A stretch of DNA of 64,000 nt from Pseudomonas reinekei (GCF_001945365.1 NZ_MSTQ01000004.1:62001-126000), one strand, 5' to 3'. Counted from the stretch's first letter, positions 34,317 through 43,667 are shown. A program made the numbers and translations. The notes: a model not told the origin generated them from the sequence alone.

Positions 34317-34330
34317 TTGACAAAGATCAA
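34317..34330 (+). promoter_or_regulatory. FNR/Anr-type box upstream of usp paralog 7
   Basis: TTGACAAAGATCAA, one mismatch. Its centre is ~104 bases before the ATG at 34428. It is the last box I find in the window. The rest of the 34104-34427 intergenic stretch shows no gene. Confidence 0.65.
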
Positions 34331-34427
34331 ACCCGGCGTCGTGAACAGCGGCAGGCTAGGTTCAAGGCTTCACGGCCCAAGAACACCGCAGCCATCGGGG
34401 CAAGCGATTACCTACCGGAGATCTGTC

Positions 34428-35348
34428 ATGTCCGATCAACTACGCTTCATGCTGGTCGTCTCACCGCTGATGGAAAACAGCCCTGCCTTCGACCGGGCCG
34501 CTGCCTTGGCCAAGGCTTCAGGTGCTGCACTGCACATCGTGGCGTTCGATTATCTCGAAGGGCTGGCGACTGCCGGAATGGTCAACGAACAGGCGCTGGA
34601 ACAGATGCGGCTGGGCTATGTCGAGCGCCATCGTCAGTGGCTGGAAGACCAGGCCCGCCCCTTGCGCAAGATCGGTGTGCACGTCACCACGGAAGTCGTC
34701 TGGGTCGAAAGACCCTTGCAGGAGATCCTCATTCATCTCAAAGAACAGCCGATGGCCGTATTGATCAAGGCGCTGGAGCGCGAATCGCTGCTGTCACGCC
34801 TGATGTTTACGCCGCTGGATATTCACCTGCTACGTGAATGCCCGGTGCCCCTGCATTTTGTCAGTGATATGCACCATGCTTTACCGCGCAAGATCGTCGC
34901 AGCCGTTGACCCGTTTCATTCTGATGACAAGTACAAGGGCTTCAACGACAGAATTCTGCGTGAGGCCTCCAAACTGGCGAGCACCTGTAATGCAGTACTG
35001 GACGTGATCTACGCCCATGACCTTTCCAGCATCAGCGCGGACGAATTCGGTTTCAGTAATGGCTCGGCGTTTTTCTCCTCGGCAAAAGCCAAGACGTTAT
35101 TCGATGCGCAGGCTGATGCATTTCGCGACCTTTCTGAACGCAATGGTATCCCACCGGAACACCAGCACATGATCATGGGCAATCCCGCCAAAGTGCTGTC
35201 CAGCTATGCGCAGGCCTATGACACCGATGTTATTGTCATGGGACGAATTGGTCACCACGGCATGGAGCGGTTGGTTGGCAGCACGGTGGAACATCTTCTG
35301 TACAAGTTGCCCTGCAGCGTGTGGGTGGTGTCCCCGGAAAAAATCTGA
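34428..35348 (+). CDS. Two-domain universal stress protein, paralog 7
   Basis: A 306-residue UspE-like protein on the opposite strand to the other six. It opens MSDQLRFMLVVSPLMENSPAFDRAAALAKASGAALHIVAFDYLEGLATAGM. Domain 2 begins at ~155 (PRKIVAAVDPFHSDDKYKGFND). The nucleotide loop is VMGRIGHHGMERLVGSTVEHLLYKLPCSVWVVSP. ACCGGAGATC precedes the ATG. It closes the island. Confidence 0.93.
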   Translation: MSDQLRFMLVVSPLMENSPAFDRAAALAKASGAALHIVAFDYLEGLATAGMVNEQALEQMRLGYVERHRQWLEDQARPLRKIGVHVTTEVVWVERPLQEILIHLKEQPMAVLIKALERESLLSRLMFTPLDIHLLRECPVPLHFVSDMHHALPRKIVAAVDPFHSDDKYKGFNDRILREASKLASTCNAVLDVIYAHDLSSISADEFGFSNGSAFFSSAKAKTLFDAQADAFRDLSERNGIPPEHQHMIMGNPAKVLSSYAQAYDTDVIVMGRIGHHGMERLVGSTVEHLLYKLPCSVWVVSPEKI

Positions 35349-35398
35349 ACGATTGCCAGTCATCCATTCCCTCAACATTTTTATTCCGGAGCAGTTTC

Positions 35399-35833
35399 AT
35401 GAATGTCGACTGGCAAAACTTCACTCCCTGGTCATCTCTTGCAGGGGGCGCCTTGATTGGCCTGGCGGCCAGCCTATTCGTCGTTGCCAACGGGCGTATT
35501 GCCGGCATCAGTGGCCTGATCGGCAGTCTTTTACAGCGTGGGAGCGAGGGGGTGAGTGAGAAAGCGCTGTTTCTCCTTGGCCTGCTCATCGCGCCGCTGC
35601 TATGGGGCTTGTTCGCCACGCTGCCGCCGATCGAGTTCCAAAGTGGCGGGTTCGGACTGATCGTCGCCGGTGTATTGGTAGGCATCGGCACCCGTTACGG
35701 CTCGGGCTGCACCAGTGGCCATGGCGTGTGCGGCCTATCACGCCTTTCGCCGCGATCGATGGTCGCCACGGCGTGTTTCATGTTCAGTGGTTTCGCCACC
35801 GTGTTTGTCTTGCGTCATCTGCTGGGGGGTTGA
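35399..35833 (+). CDS. YeeE/YedE family sulfur-transport protein, first half
   Basis: A 144-residue inner-membrane protein with four helices. It carries the conserved motif [24 protein letters not shown] with a central Cys, the thiosulfate-handling residue in YeeE-type transporters. [13 protein letters not shown] is the other family mark. Together with the next gene it forms the split pair (PmpA/PmpB type) that equals one YeeE. CCGGAGC precedes the ATG. Confidence 0.9.
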   Translation: MNVDWQNFTPWSSLAGGALIGLAASLFVVANGRIAGISGLIGSLLQRGSEGVSEKALFLLGLLIAPLLWGLFATLPPIEFQSGGFGLIVAGVLVGIGTRYGSGCTSGHGVCGLSRLSPRSMVATACFMFSGFATVFVLRHLLGG

Positions 35834-35835
35834 GC

Positions 35836-36255
35836 ATGACCAGACTGACCGCCTTCATTGCTGGCCTTCTGTTCGGCTTGGGCCTGCTTCTGGCAGGTAT
35901 GGCCAACCCGAGCAAAGTATTGGCTTTCCTGGATTTAGCCGGTGCCTGGGACCCTTCCCTGGCGTTGGTCATGATCGGGGCCATTGGCATAGCCCTTGGC
36001 CCGCTGGCCTGGGCGCGACGACAATCCAGTTCGCTGCTGGGAGGGCCAATGCAGCTACCGATCAAACGCGAGATGGACCCACGCTTGATTGGCGGGAGCC
36101 TGTTGTTCGGCATCGGCTGGGGCATTGCGGGCATCTGTCCTGGCCCCGCCGTCGCCATTCTGCTGACAGGACACTGGCAAGTGATCGTGTTCGTGTTGGC
36201 CATGCTGACTGGTATGTGGGTGTTTACGGCGCTGGAGACCCGGCGCAACCGTTGA
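35836..36255 (+). CDS. YeeE/YedE family sulfur-transport protein, second half
   Basis: A 139-residue membrane protein. Family marks are the helix AFIAGLLFGLGLLLAGMANPSKVLAFLDLAGAWDPSL and the GIGWGIAGICPGPAVA motif holding the second conserved Cys. It starts two bases after the stop of the first half, so the two are translated together and probably assemble. The substrate is likely thiosulfate or another sulfur species, by family. Confidence 0.9.
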   Translation: MTRLTAFIAGLLFGLGLLLAGMANPSKVLAFLDLAGAWDPSLALVMIGAIGIALGPLAWARRQSSSLLGGPMQLPIKREMDPRLIGGSLLFGIGWGIAGICPGPAVAILLTGHWQVIVFVLAMLTGMWVFTALETRRNR

Positions 36256-36321
36256 AAGGGTGGATTGGTCGAGTACCGGTGGAGACTGGTATTGTCGGTT
36301 TCTACCCTCCAGGATTTCCTC

Positions 36322-37398
36322 ATGACGCATTCGCTCGCCAGCTCATTAGACGTGGTCATTATCGGTGGAGGCCAATCAGGCCTGGCAGTAGCGTATTTCC
36401 TGCGTCGAACTCAGCTTTCATTCGTTATCCTCGATGCGCAGGAAGCGCCTGGTGGTGCCTGGCGACATGGCTGGCACTCGCTGCGTCTATTCTCCCCGTC
36501 CACCTGGAGTTCGATCCCCGGCTGGATGATGTCACCTGCGCAAGATGGCTACCCGCCACGAAATCATGTAATCGAGTACCTCAACCAGTACGAACAGCGC
36601 TACCAGTTCCCGGTTGAACGTCCGGTGCAGGTCACGTCGGTTGAGCGCACGGAATCTGGCCTGCGTGTACGTTCTGCCGACAAGCATTGGGATACCAGGG
36701 TGGTTGTCAGCGCGACAGGCACTTGGAGCAATCCCTACATACCTCACCACCCCAATGCCGAGCTTTTCGCCGGACAGCAGTTACATTCCGCGAACTATGT
36801 CGATGCACAAGCGTTTGCGGGCAAGAAGGTGCTGGTGGTAGGTGGCGGCAATTCAGGCGCACAAATTCTGGCCGAAGTCTCAAAGGTCGCCGAGACCACA
36901 TGGGTGACCCCGGTTGAACCGATGTTCCTGCCTGACGATGTGGATGGGCGAGTATTGTTCGAACGTGCAACCGAGCGCTGGAAAGCTCAATTGGCGGGGC
37001 GGGTCATTGAACAGCCAGTGGGTGGGCTGGGCGATATCGTCATGGTGCCACCCGTTGTCGAAGCCCGAGAGCGCAATGTTCTCAAGTCTGTACGACCTTT
37101 CGATCGTTTCACTTGCAACGGGGTTGTTTGGGGCGATGGTTGCGAATCTGCGGTGGACGCGGTGATTTGGTGCACCGGATTTCGGCCAGCCCTTCAGCAT
37201 CTGGACTCTCTGGGGGTGGTCAACACCGAGGGCCGCGTCGAGGTCGAGGGCACTCACTCGACCAAAGAGCCAAGGCTGTGGATGGTCGGTTACGGAGAGT
37301 GGACCGGTTCGGCTTCTGCCACGCTGATCGGTGTAACACGAACAGCACGGGCCACCGTCGGCGAGATCGCAACCTTCCTCGCCGATCAGCCCGTCTGA
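36322..37398 (+). CDS. ArsO-like flavin-containing monooxygenase
   Basis: A 358-residue flavoprotein. The FAD motif is [19 protein letters not shown] (residues ~9-27). It continues with [27 protein letters not shown], which closely follows the ArsO family found in arsenic operons. The NADPH site is [13 protein letters not shown] (~172-184), and the C-terminal family piece is [10 protein letters not shown] upstream of [11 protein letters not shown]. No arsenic genes are nearby, so arsenical oxidation is not implied. It lies 66 bases after the sulfur-transport pair, possibly in one unit. Confidence 0.87.
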   Translation: MTHSLASSLDVVIIGGGQSGLAVAYFLRRTQLSFVILDAQEAPGGAWRHGWHSLRLFSPSTWSSIPGWMMSPAQDGYPPRNHVIEYLNQYEQRYQFPVERPVQVTSVERTESGLRVRSADKHWDTRVVVSATGTWSNPYIPHHPNAELFAGQQLHSANYVDAQAFAGKKVLVVGGGNSGAQILAEVSKVAETTWVTPVEPMFLPDDVDGRVLFERATERWKAQLAGRVIEQPVGGLGDIVMVPPVVEARERNVLKSVRPFDRFTCNGVVWGDGCESAVDAVIWCTGFRPALQHLDSLGVVNTEGRVEVEGTHSTKEPRLWMVGYGEWTGSASATLIGVTRTARATVGEIATFLADQPV

Positions 37399-37561
37399 CA
37401 CTTCAGGATCTGATCCAGGTCAAGGTCGCTTGCGACAGCTCTGTTAATGACTTAGTGGTCATGCAGAAGTCTTTGACTCTGGCGAATGCGGCCTGACACA
37501 AACCCCGCAATCGGCTAATTGAGAAATTGCTTCAGCTCCCCCCCCACTAAGGCAACTCATC

Positions 37562-38047
37562 ATGAAAAATACCAGGTTGGCCGTGCTCCTCCTCACCGCT
37601 TCGTTAGCGCCTCCATGGGCATTAGCAGCAGAGCAAACTGAAGTGACACCGACGCAACAACAAGCTCCGAATGTTGCCGAGTTCGATAAACAGATGGTTC
37701 AGGCGCAAGACACCTTCAAGAAGATGCAGGCAGAGATGGAGAACATTCAGCAAACCCAGGATCCCCAGCAGCGGCAGAAGCTCCTTCAGGAACACTGGAA
37801 CACGATGCAAGCCGGAATGAGCATGATGAACCGTATGTGGGGACCGGGAATGATGGGCAAAGGACACATGAACGGGGGCGGCCACATGATGGGGTGGCAG
37901 GACTACACAAACTTGACCCCGGAGCAAAAGAGTCAACGCCAGTACATGATGGACAGATACACGGGGATGCAGCAAATGATGATGGATAACATGATGAGGC
38001 ATCAAACCTACATGCGAGGGCAGCCACCGGCCAAGCCTGGACCGTAG
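37562..38047 (+). CDS. Periplasmic Met/His-rich protein
   Basis: A 161-residue exported protein. The signal peptide MKNTRLAVLLLTASLAPPWALAA is followed by a Gln-rich helical region. The second half is dense in Met and His (GMSMMNRMWGPGMMGKGHM, then GGGHMMGW and YTGMQQMMMDNMMRHQTYMRG). Such composition is typical of copper-buffering periplasmic proteins in Cop/Pco systems; here there is no copper pump next to it. Function is inferred from composition only. Confidence 0.78.
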   Translation: MKNTRLAVLLLTASLAPPWALAAEQTEVTPTQQQAPNVAEFDKQMVQAQDTFKKMQAEMENIQQTQDPQQRQKLLQEHWNTMQAGMSMMNRMWGPGMMGKGHMNGGGHMMGWQDYTNLTPEQKSQRQYMMDRYTGMQQMMMDNMMRHQTYMRGQPPAKPGP

Positions 38048-38086
38048 GCCTCTGCTTGCTTGTGTGATGGTGGAGTGCGTTTTCGG

Positions 38087-38254
38087 TTAACCCGGGACGC
38101 ACTCTCCTCCATTGATAGCAGCGATTCCTTCGTATGTTTTTCTCTCGTCGCCTACCGTGGCGCCAGGGCTGAAGCCGCTCGCAAGTTGTGCTGCATCGCC
38201 ACCCTTGTTGTGCGCAAAGTACGTCTTCACGATGTCGGGGAGTTGAAGGGGCAT
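38087..38254 (-). pseudogene. Truncated NTF2/SnoaL-like protein gene
   Basis: A 55-residue frame beginning MPLQLPDIVKTYFAHNKGGDAAQLASGF and reaching DERKTYEGIAAI, the N-terminal third of a SnoaL-like protein. It then diverges (NGGECVPG) and stops. A normal member has ~105 residues. AGGAGTACGAAAC precedes its ATG, so the start is intact and the 3' part has been lost. Confidence 0.6.
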
Positions 38255-38345
38255 GTTTCGTACTCCTGAATCTGGTTGTATGAAGCGATCTTGGGCGCTT
38301 TTGTCAGCGTACCTGATGCAATGAAGCATTCATCCAGCTCGAGGA

Positions 38346-38693
38346 TCAGGAGATCAACCCCAGTTTCGCAGCCTTGAAGGCGGCCGCCGCGCGGGTCGAG
38401 CACTCCAGCTTTCGGAAGATACTTTCGACGTGCGTGCGAACGGTGCTCGGGCTTATGTCCAGCGACCTCGCCACTTGCTTGTTGTTGGCGCCATCGCTGA
38501 TCTCCCTGAGAATGCGACGCTCGCGCCCGGTGAGTAAAAGCCCGCCCGGCTGCTGAACCTGCTGCTCGCCGAGCGCAGCCTGCCTCAGCGACGCATGACA
38601 GGCTTGAGGTGCCAAGCATTCAGTAGCCCCCAGATCGCTTGCGCTGATGAGGTCAAAGTACGATTCGACGCTGCTGACAGGCTGAAGGCTCAT
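38346..38693 (-). CDS. Short LuxR-type helix-turn-helix regulator
   Basis: A 115-residue protein. The first ~50 residues are unrecognised, and residues ~52-115 are a LuxR/GerE DNA-binding domain (LTGRERRILREISDGANNKQVARSLDISPSTVRTHVESIFRKL). The C-terminal 60 residues are nearly the same as those of the HD-GYP-LuxR protein at 39736, so one derives from the other. CAGGAGATCAGCG precedes the ATG. With no receiver or ligand domain it may be a stripped paralog that competes for the same sites. Confidence 0.82.
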   Translation of the reverse strand: MSLQPVSSVESYFDLISASDLGATECLAPQACHASLRQAALGEQQVQQPGGLLLTGRERRILREISDGANNKQVARSLDISPSTVRTHVESIFRKLECSTRAAAAFKAAKLGLIS

Positions 38694-38799
38694 TCGCTGA
38701 TCTCCTGGATGGGTAACCGGCAATGATCTTGCTACCTGACGGATAGTTTGTTCAACTGGGACAAACCTGTATGACTAATCCCGATATTCAGGACAATCC

Positions 38800-39717
38800 A
38801 TGTCACACGACCGTTTAGGCCTCAGCGAGCTGGACGCGGTTATAGCGGTCGCACGCCGGGGATCGTTTCGGCAAGCCGCGATCGATCTTCAGGTCTCCCC
38901 CACCGCGTTGAGCAACACCATTGCGCAACTCGAAGCCCGCCTCGAATCGCGGTTGTTCAATCGCACGACCCGGAGCGTGGCCATTACCGAAGCGGGCAGG
39001 ATATTTCTCGAGCAGGTGGGGCCCGCCTTGCAGGATTTGCGTGCCGCACTCGATGCCGTTCGATCGCATAACGCCGGGCCTTCGGGCACGCTGCGCATCA
39101 ATGCGTTCGCCAGCGCAGCCCGATCAGCGCTCATGCCCCTGGTGATGGAGTTCTTGCAGCATCACTCGAAAGTACACATCGACCTCGTCACCGAAGGCCG
39201 TCTGGTGGACATCGTTGCTGACTGCTTCGATTTCGGCGTGCGCTCGGCAAGTCTCGTTCCGAACGACATGATCGTGATCCCCCTCGGCCAGCCGCAACGG
39301 TATGCCGTGGTCGGTTCCCAGGCGTACTTTGAAAAGCACGGCAAACCGCGAACGCCATCCGAGCTGCTCCAGCACCGTTGCATCCGCGTGCGACTACCAA
39401 ATGGGGCGATCTTCCCGTGGCATTTCGAGCGGGACGGAGAAGTGACTCGTCTCGATGTGCGCGGACCGCTGACGCTGGATGAACCCAGTGTGGTCAAGGT
39501 GGCCGTGCAGGAAGGCATGGGGCTCGGCTTTTTCATGGCGCAGGACGTTGAGCAGGAAATCCACGCCGGACAGTTCGTGCGGGTTCTCGAAGAATGGACG
39601 CCGCCCAGGGACACGCTGTGCCTGTACTACCCGAACCGCCGCAATCCGTCTGCGGCGGCCAAGGCATTCATCGACCTGGCACGCACCCGTCAAGTCGATC
39701 AGGACAGGGTCGCATGA
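38800..39717 (+). CDS. LysR family transcriptional regulator
   Basis: A 305-residue regulator. The winged helix-turn-helix spans residues ~7-66 ([49 protein letters not shown]), followed by a two-lobe periplasmic-binding-like effector domain. The effector-domain text ([48 protein letters not shown]) follows the DsdC/AaeR-like subgroup. It is flanked by two LuxR-type genes on the other strand. Its likely targets, the hydrolase and GMC genes at 41264-43656, are inferred from proximity. Confidence 0.92.
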   Translation: MSHDRLGLSELDAVIAVARRGSFRQAAIDLQVSPTALSNTIAQLEARLESRLFNRTTRSVAITEAGRIFLEQVGPALQDLRAALDAVRSHNAGPSGTLRINAFASAARSALMPLVMEFLQHHSKVHIDLVTEGRLVDIVADCFDFGVRSASLVPNDMIVIPLGQPQRYAVVGSQAYFEKHGKPRTPSELLQHRCIRVRLPNGAIFPWHFERDGEVTRLDVRGPLTLDEPSVVKVAVQEGMGLGFFMAQDVEQEIHAGQFVRVLEEWTPPRDTLCLYYPNRRNPSAAAKAFIDLARTRQVDQDRVA

Positions 39718-39735
39718 TTAAGCCCCTGACCTGAC

Positions 39736-41175
39736 TCAGGCAATCAGTCCCAGTGTCAGTCCCTTCAACGTGGCGGCTGCGCGGGTGGAGCACTCCAGTT
39801 TGCGAAAGATGCTTTCCATGTGCGTACGAACCGTGCTCGGACTGATGTTCAGCAGCCGCGCTACCTGCTTGTTGCTGGCGCCACGACTGATTTCCAGGAG
39901 GATGCGGCACTCGCGAGTCGTCAGTAACGAAGCTTTCGGTTGACGCATCCGACGCTCGCCACCTGCAGCGGCAATGACTGCTTCGCAAACATCTTTATCG
40001 AACAAACCATTGTCAGCATCGTGTTTGAGTAACCTGGCAGCATCCGCTTCGCCGTGGGCGGAGCGCCATGGCCTGGTTTCCCTTAGCGCGACCCAGGCAA
40101 CTGACGTGGCAAACAGCCGATACTTGGCACACAGCGCATCGCCCGCCACACCTCGAAAGTAGCCACTGCCGTTGAGTCGTTCATAAGCATGGGTTGCAAT
40201 CTCTGCGGGCACGGCCAGTTCAGAGATAGGTCTGAGGGCTTGTTGCGTCCAGTAAGGCACAAGGCGTACCCGCTCCGCGGCGCCGTATGGCAGCGTCCCT
40301 GCGGTATTCCAGAGGTGGTTCGAAACGGCGGCCCGGCCAAGACCGTAAATGAGCGCCGACTTGCCAATTTCAGTCAACGTGGGTTCATGCAGCCCCCACA
40401 GGCGTGCAGCTTCCACGGCTACATGCGCTACCTGCCGCGAATGCCCTGCCAGCCAAGGGAGCTTCAAGTCGATGATGTCTCCCACCAGCGTCATTGAGAC
40501 GCAACGCTGCCCCGGCGTGTGGTCAACCGTTTTCGAAAGGGTGTCCAGATTCGCCAGCCACTCCTTGGCGTTCTCCAGAAGCAACGATACCAGCGACGCG
40601 GGATAACGCCGATCCGACTGCTCTTTGATCCAGCGTAAAGCCGCGTCGAGGCCGTGTGCGCGGCTGAGAATATCCAGATCGCCTGCCAGCACGACCTGAT
40701 AGGCGACCTCTGGAATGTGCTCATGGGTCAGACCCAGCGGCCGGCCAGTGCCGTCGTAGGTTTCGAACACGCGACACAAGCCCTCCTCGACGGCGGCACC
40801 GAGCTGGAGCGTTTCAGCGATGGCTCCTGACACCTCACAGTGCACGACGGCAAGCGGGGTCGCCTGATGCACCGCGTTCATTTGCTCATTGCCCAGTGTC
40901 AAGTCGAGCATCGCGCGGCGGCCATCGACGTCGTCGCCCAGCAGGTCCGCAAAGCCTTCAGCATTGGCGGTGCAACCGGACCAGCGCAGCAAGGCAACGT
41001 GCTCCGCTACCCTCACGTGCTCACCATCGCCGTGCCGGGCCTGCGCCAGCATCCGCGCCAGTGCGGCAACACGCCGGGAATGACCGAGTGGTTGGCCCAT
41101 GCTCAGATCACCGATCTGGGCGATCGTCGCCAGTGCCCCGCCCAGTGAGATGTTGAGTTGCAAAGCACTTTCCAT
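39736..41175 (-). CDS. Degenerate HD-GYP domain protein fused to LuxR helix-turn-helix
   Basis: A 479-residue regulator. Residues ~1-150 form a first HD-like lobe (GQPLGHSRRVAALARMLAQA, ALLRWSGCTANAEGFADLLGDD). Residues ~215-400 form an HD-GYP lobe, and the LuxR DNA-binding domain is at ~415-479. In the HD-GYP part the metal ligands are replaced: LHDxG reads IYGLGR, HHERxDGxGYP reads AYERLNGSGYFRG, and the later D segment reads ATSVAW. It is therefore probably a ligand-binding switch rather than a phosphodiesterase. The start at 41175 has only a weak GGGACC site; 41226 is possible. Confidence 0.85.
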   Translation of the reverse strand: MESALQLNISLGGALATIAQIGDLSMGQPLGHSRRVAALARMLAQARHGDGEHVRVAEHVALLRWSGCTANAEGFADLLGDDVDGRRAMLDLTLGNEQMNAVHQATPLAVVHCEVSGAIAETLQLGAAVEEGLCRVFETYDGTGRPLGLTHEHIPEVAYQVVLAGDLDILSRAHGLDAALRWIKEQSDRRYPASLVSLLLENAKEWLANLDTLSKTVDHTPGQRCVSMTLVGDIIDLKLPWLAGHSRQVAHVAVEAARLWGLHEPTLTEIGKSALIYGLGRAAVSNHLWNTAGTLPYGAAERVRLVPYWTQQALRPISELAVPAEIATHAYERLNGSGYFRGVAGDALCAKYRLFATSVAWVALRETRPWRSAHGEADAARLLKHDADNGLFDKDVCEAVIAAAGGERRMRQPKASLLTTRECRILLEISRGASNKQVARLLNISPSTVRTHMESIFRKLECSTRAAATLKGLTLGLIA

Positions 41176-41263
41176 AAAAAAGGTCCCGGGGTCGGATAAT
41201 TGACCGATGCCCGCAACGCAGGTCAATCAGCAGAATCTGAACTCCCGAACAGGAGCTCATCCA

Positions 41264-42037
41264 ATGAAAACGTTCAAATCAAAAGTCGCTACCCTCGCCT
41301 TTGCACTGGCCGGTACCTTCATCGCAAGCGCCAGCTACGCGCAGGATACAACGCCTTCTGTGGTGATCGTACATGGCGCGTTCGCCGACGGCTCCGACTG
41401 GGCCAAAGTGGTGCCACTGCTCCAGGCCCAAGGAGTGGCCGTGACGGTCGTGCAAAACCCGCTCACCTCGCTTGCCGACGATGTTGCCGCTACGCGCCGT
41501 GCGTTGAGCAACCAGCAAGGCAAGGTGGTTCTTGTCGGGCATTCCTGGGGCGGCACCGTGATTACCGAGGCCGGCAGTGACAAGAAGGTCAGCGCGCTCG
41601 TATATGTCGCCGCCTTCGCGCCAGAGGCGGGGCAAACCAGCGGCGAACAAGGTAAAGGTGCGCCCACGCCCCCAGGCATCAGCCAGATCAAGGCAGACGG
41701 CAACGGTTTTCTTTACTTGACGCCAGAAGGCATGGCCAAGGATTTCGCCCAGGATCTCCCGGCAGCGCAGACCGCCGTCATGACCGCCACGCAAGGTCCC
41801 ATCAAGGCATCTGCCTTCGACGATAAAACGACAGTGTCGTCCTGGAAGGCCAAACCATCCTGGTATCTGCTCGCCACGGAAGACCGGATGATTCACCCCG
41901 ACGTTCAGCGATCTGCAGCCAAGCGTATCGGTGCCACCCTTTCAGAGGTGCACGCCAGTCATGTTCCCCAGCAGTCGCAACCCGCTGAGGTCGCTGCAGT
42001 GATCCTCAAGGCAGTGCACAGCGTTGGCAAGCAGTGA
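41264..42037 (+). CDS. Exported alpha/beta hydrolase
   Basis: A 257-residue hydrolase with a signal peptide (MKTFKSKVATLAFALAGTFIASASYAQ). The oxyanion region is VVIVHGAFADGSDW, the nucleophile elbow VLVGHSWGGTV (Ser ~101), the acid is in LLATEDRMIHPD, and the His is in ASHVPQQSQPAEVAAVI. It belongs to the small chloroperoxidase/esterase-like family of about 230 residues. AACAGGAGCTC precedes the ATG. It ends within a few bases of the GMC oxidoreductase reading frame. Confidence 0.9.
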   Translation: MKTFKSKVATLAFALAGTFIASASYAQDTTPSVVIVHGAFADGSDWAKVVPLLQAQGVAVTVVQNPLTSLADDVAATRRALSNQQGKVVLVGHSWGGTVITEAGSDKKVSALVYVAAFAPEAGQTSGEQGKGAPTPPGISQIKADGNGFLYLTPEGMAKDFAQDLPAAQTAVMTATQGPIKASAFDDKTTVSSWKAKPSWYLLATEDRMIHPDVQRSAAKRIGATLSEVHASHVPQQSQPAEVAAVILKAVHSVGKQ

Positions 42038-42063
42038 CCAGTGCGACGAGTCGGGGTGCGCGC

Positions 42064-43656
42064 ATGAAACATCTGCATGATCAACACTATGACTTCATCG
42101 TGTGTGGGGCCGGTACTGCGGGCAGCGTGGTCGCTGCTCGTCTTGCCGATCAGAAAAGCGCACGCGTCTTGCTGGTTGAGGCTGGCGAAGGGTACTCGGG
42201 CCCCGAGGTTACCGAGCCGGCGCTATGGCCAATGAACCTGGGTTCAAAGCGCGACTGGGCATTCGAGGGGCAGCCCAATCCACACCTCAATGGTCGACGA
42301 CTCTCGTTGAGCATGGGTAAGGGACTCGGCGGTGGCTCCAGCATCAATGTGATGGTCTGGTCGCGCGGCCACCGCTCAGACTGGGACCATTTCGCTGCCG
42401 AGTCCGGCGACCCGGCCTGGGGCTACGATTCGGTCCTCAAGTACTACCGTCGGATCGAGAACTGGCAAGGTATCCCTGACCCTGCCCGGCGTGGTTCGGG
42501 TGGCCCGGTGCATGTCGAACAGCCGGAGACACCCCAACCCCTCGCGTGGGCGACGCTGGAGGCGGCCAGCCGTCTGGGCATCCCCAGATTCGACAGTCCC
42601 AATGGGGAAATGATGGAAGGCCCGGGCGGGGTCGCCATTACCGACCTGCGCATCAAGCAGGGCAAGCGCGATTCCATCTTCGACGCCTACATCCAGCCAC
42701 GGCTGCACTCTCCAAACTTAACGGTTCTGACAGGGGCATTGGTTACCCGCGTGTTGCTGGTCGGTACACGGGCAATCGGTGTCGAGGTGGTGATCGCAGG
42801 CGAACGGCAGTGCTTCTATGCCGCAGCCGAGGTCATCCTGTCCATGGGCGCGGTACAAACACCCAAAGTGCTCATGCAATCGGGAATCGGCCCGGAAGAC
42901 GAACTGCGAAACCACGGCATCGCAGCAACCCATCACCTCCCCGGCGTGGGCGAGAATCTACAGGACCATCTGGCCTTTGGCTGTACCTGGGAGTACCTGC
43001 AACCCCAGGCTGTTGGTGGCAGCGGGTGCGAAACCACTTTGTTCTGGAAAAGCGACAGTCGCCTCGAAGCCCCGGACCTGTTGCAGTGCCAGCTCGCGTT
43101 CGCGGTGCCGCCTCCGCCGGAAGTCGCCATTGAACCGCCACAACATGGCTGGACAATGTTCGCGGGGCTGGCCAGGCCTGCCAGTCGAGGACGCTTGCGC
43201 TTGTCGGGCGCCGGACCACTGGATGCCCCCATCATCGAGCCAAACTCCCTGAGTGCGCCCGAGGATGTGAAAGCGGCGTACGCGTCGATCGAGCTGTGCA
43301 GAGAGCTCGGTAACAGCGGCGCCTTCAGTGAGCTGGTCAAACGAGAAGTGGTGCCTGGGCCTAAGGAACATCGCGCTATGGAGCAGTTCATCCGCAACTC
43401 CGCTGTCACTTTCTGGCACCAGTCCTGCACCGCAAAAATGGGGCGAGATGCAATGTCGGTGGTCGACCATCAACTGCGCGTGTACGGGATCGATAATCTG
43501 CGTATCGCGGATGCCTCGATCATGCCGCGAATTACCATTGGCAATACGATGGCGCCGTGCGTCGTCATCGCCGAACGGGCAGCAGACCTGATCCTCTGCG
43601 CGCACGGAGTGATCACTGCGGCCACAGCGCCAGAAGGTAAACCAGGCGATTACTGA
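42064..43656 (+). CDS. GMC family oxidoreductase (choline dehydrogenase-like)
   Basis: A 530-residue FAD enzyme oxidising an alcohol. The FAD motif is YDFIVCGAGTAGSVVAARL. GMC signature 1 is LSLSMGKGLGGGSSINVMVWSRGHRSDWD, and signature 2 is GAVQTPKVLMQSGIGP. The active-site pair is in FWHQSCTAKMG (His) and MPRITIGNTMAP (Asn). Pieces resemble the betA/alkJ group, but the substrate is open. The ATG at 42064 was chosen; a GTG at 42034 overlapping the hydrolase stop is an alternative. A hairpin follows the stop. Confidence 0.92.
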   Translation: MKHLHDQHYDFIVCGAGTAGSVVAARLADQKSARVLLVEAGEGYSGPEVTEPALWPMNLGSKRDWAFEGQPNPHLNGRRLSLSMGKGLGGGSSINVMVWSRGHRSDWDHFAAESGDPAWGYDSVLKYYRRIENWQGIPDPARRGSGGPVHVEQPETPQPLAWATLEAASRLGIPRFDSPNGEMMEGPGGVAITDLRIKQGKRDSIFDAYIQPRLHSPNLTVLTGALVTRVLLVGTRAIGVEVVIAGERQCFYAAAEVILSMGAVQTPKVLMQSGIGPEDELRNHGIAATHHLPGVGENLQDHLAFGCTWEYLQPQAVGGSGCETTLFWKSDSRLEAPDLLQCQLAFAVPPPPEVAIEPPQHGWTMFAGLARPASRGRLRLSGAGPLDAPIIEPNSLSAPEDVKAAYASIELCRELGNSGAFSELVKREVVPGPKEHRAMEQFIRNSAVTFWHQSCTAKMGRDAMSVVDHQLRVYGIDNLRIADASIMPRITIGNTMAPCVVIAERAADLILCAHGVITAATAPEGKPGDY

Positions 43657-43667
43657 TAAAACCCTGA

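Noticed and set aside
37410..37423. CTGATCCAGGTCAA as an FNR box for the Met-rich protein
   Set aside because: A mismatch in each half-site, lies about 145 bases upstream and outside the island; could be chance.
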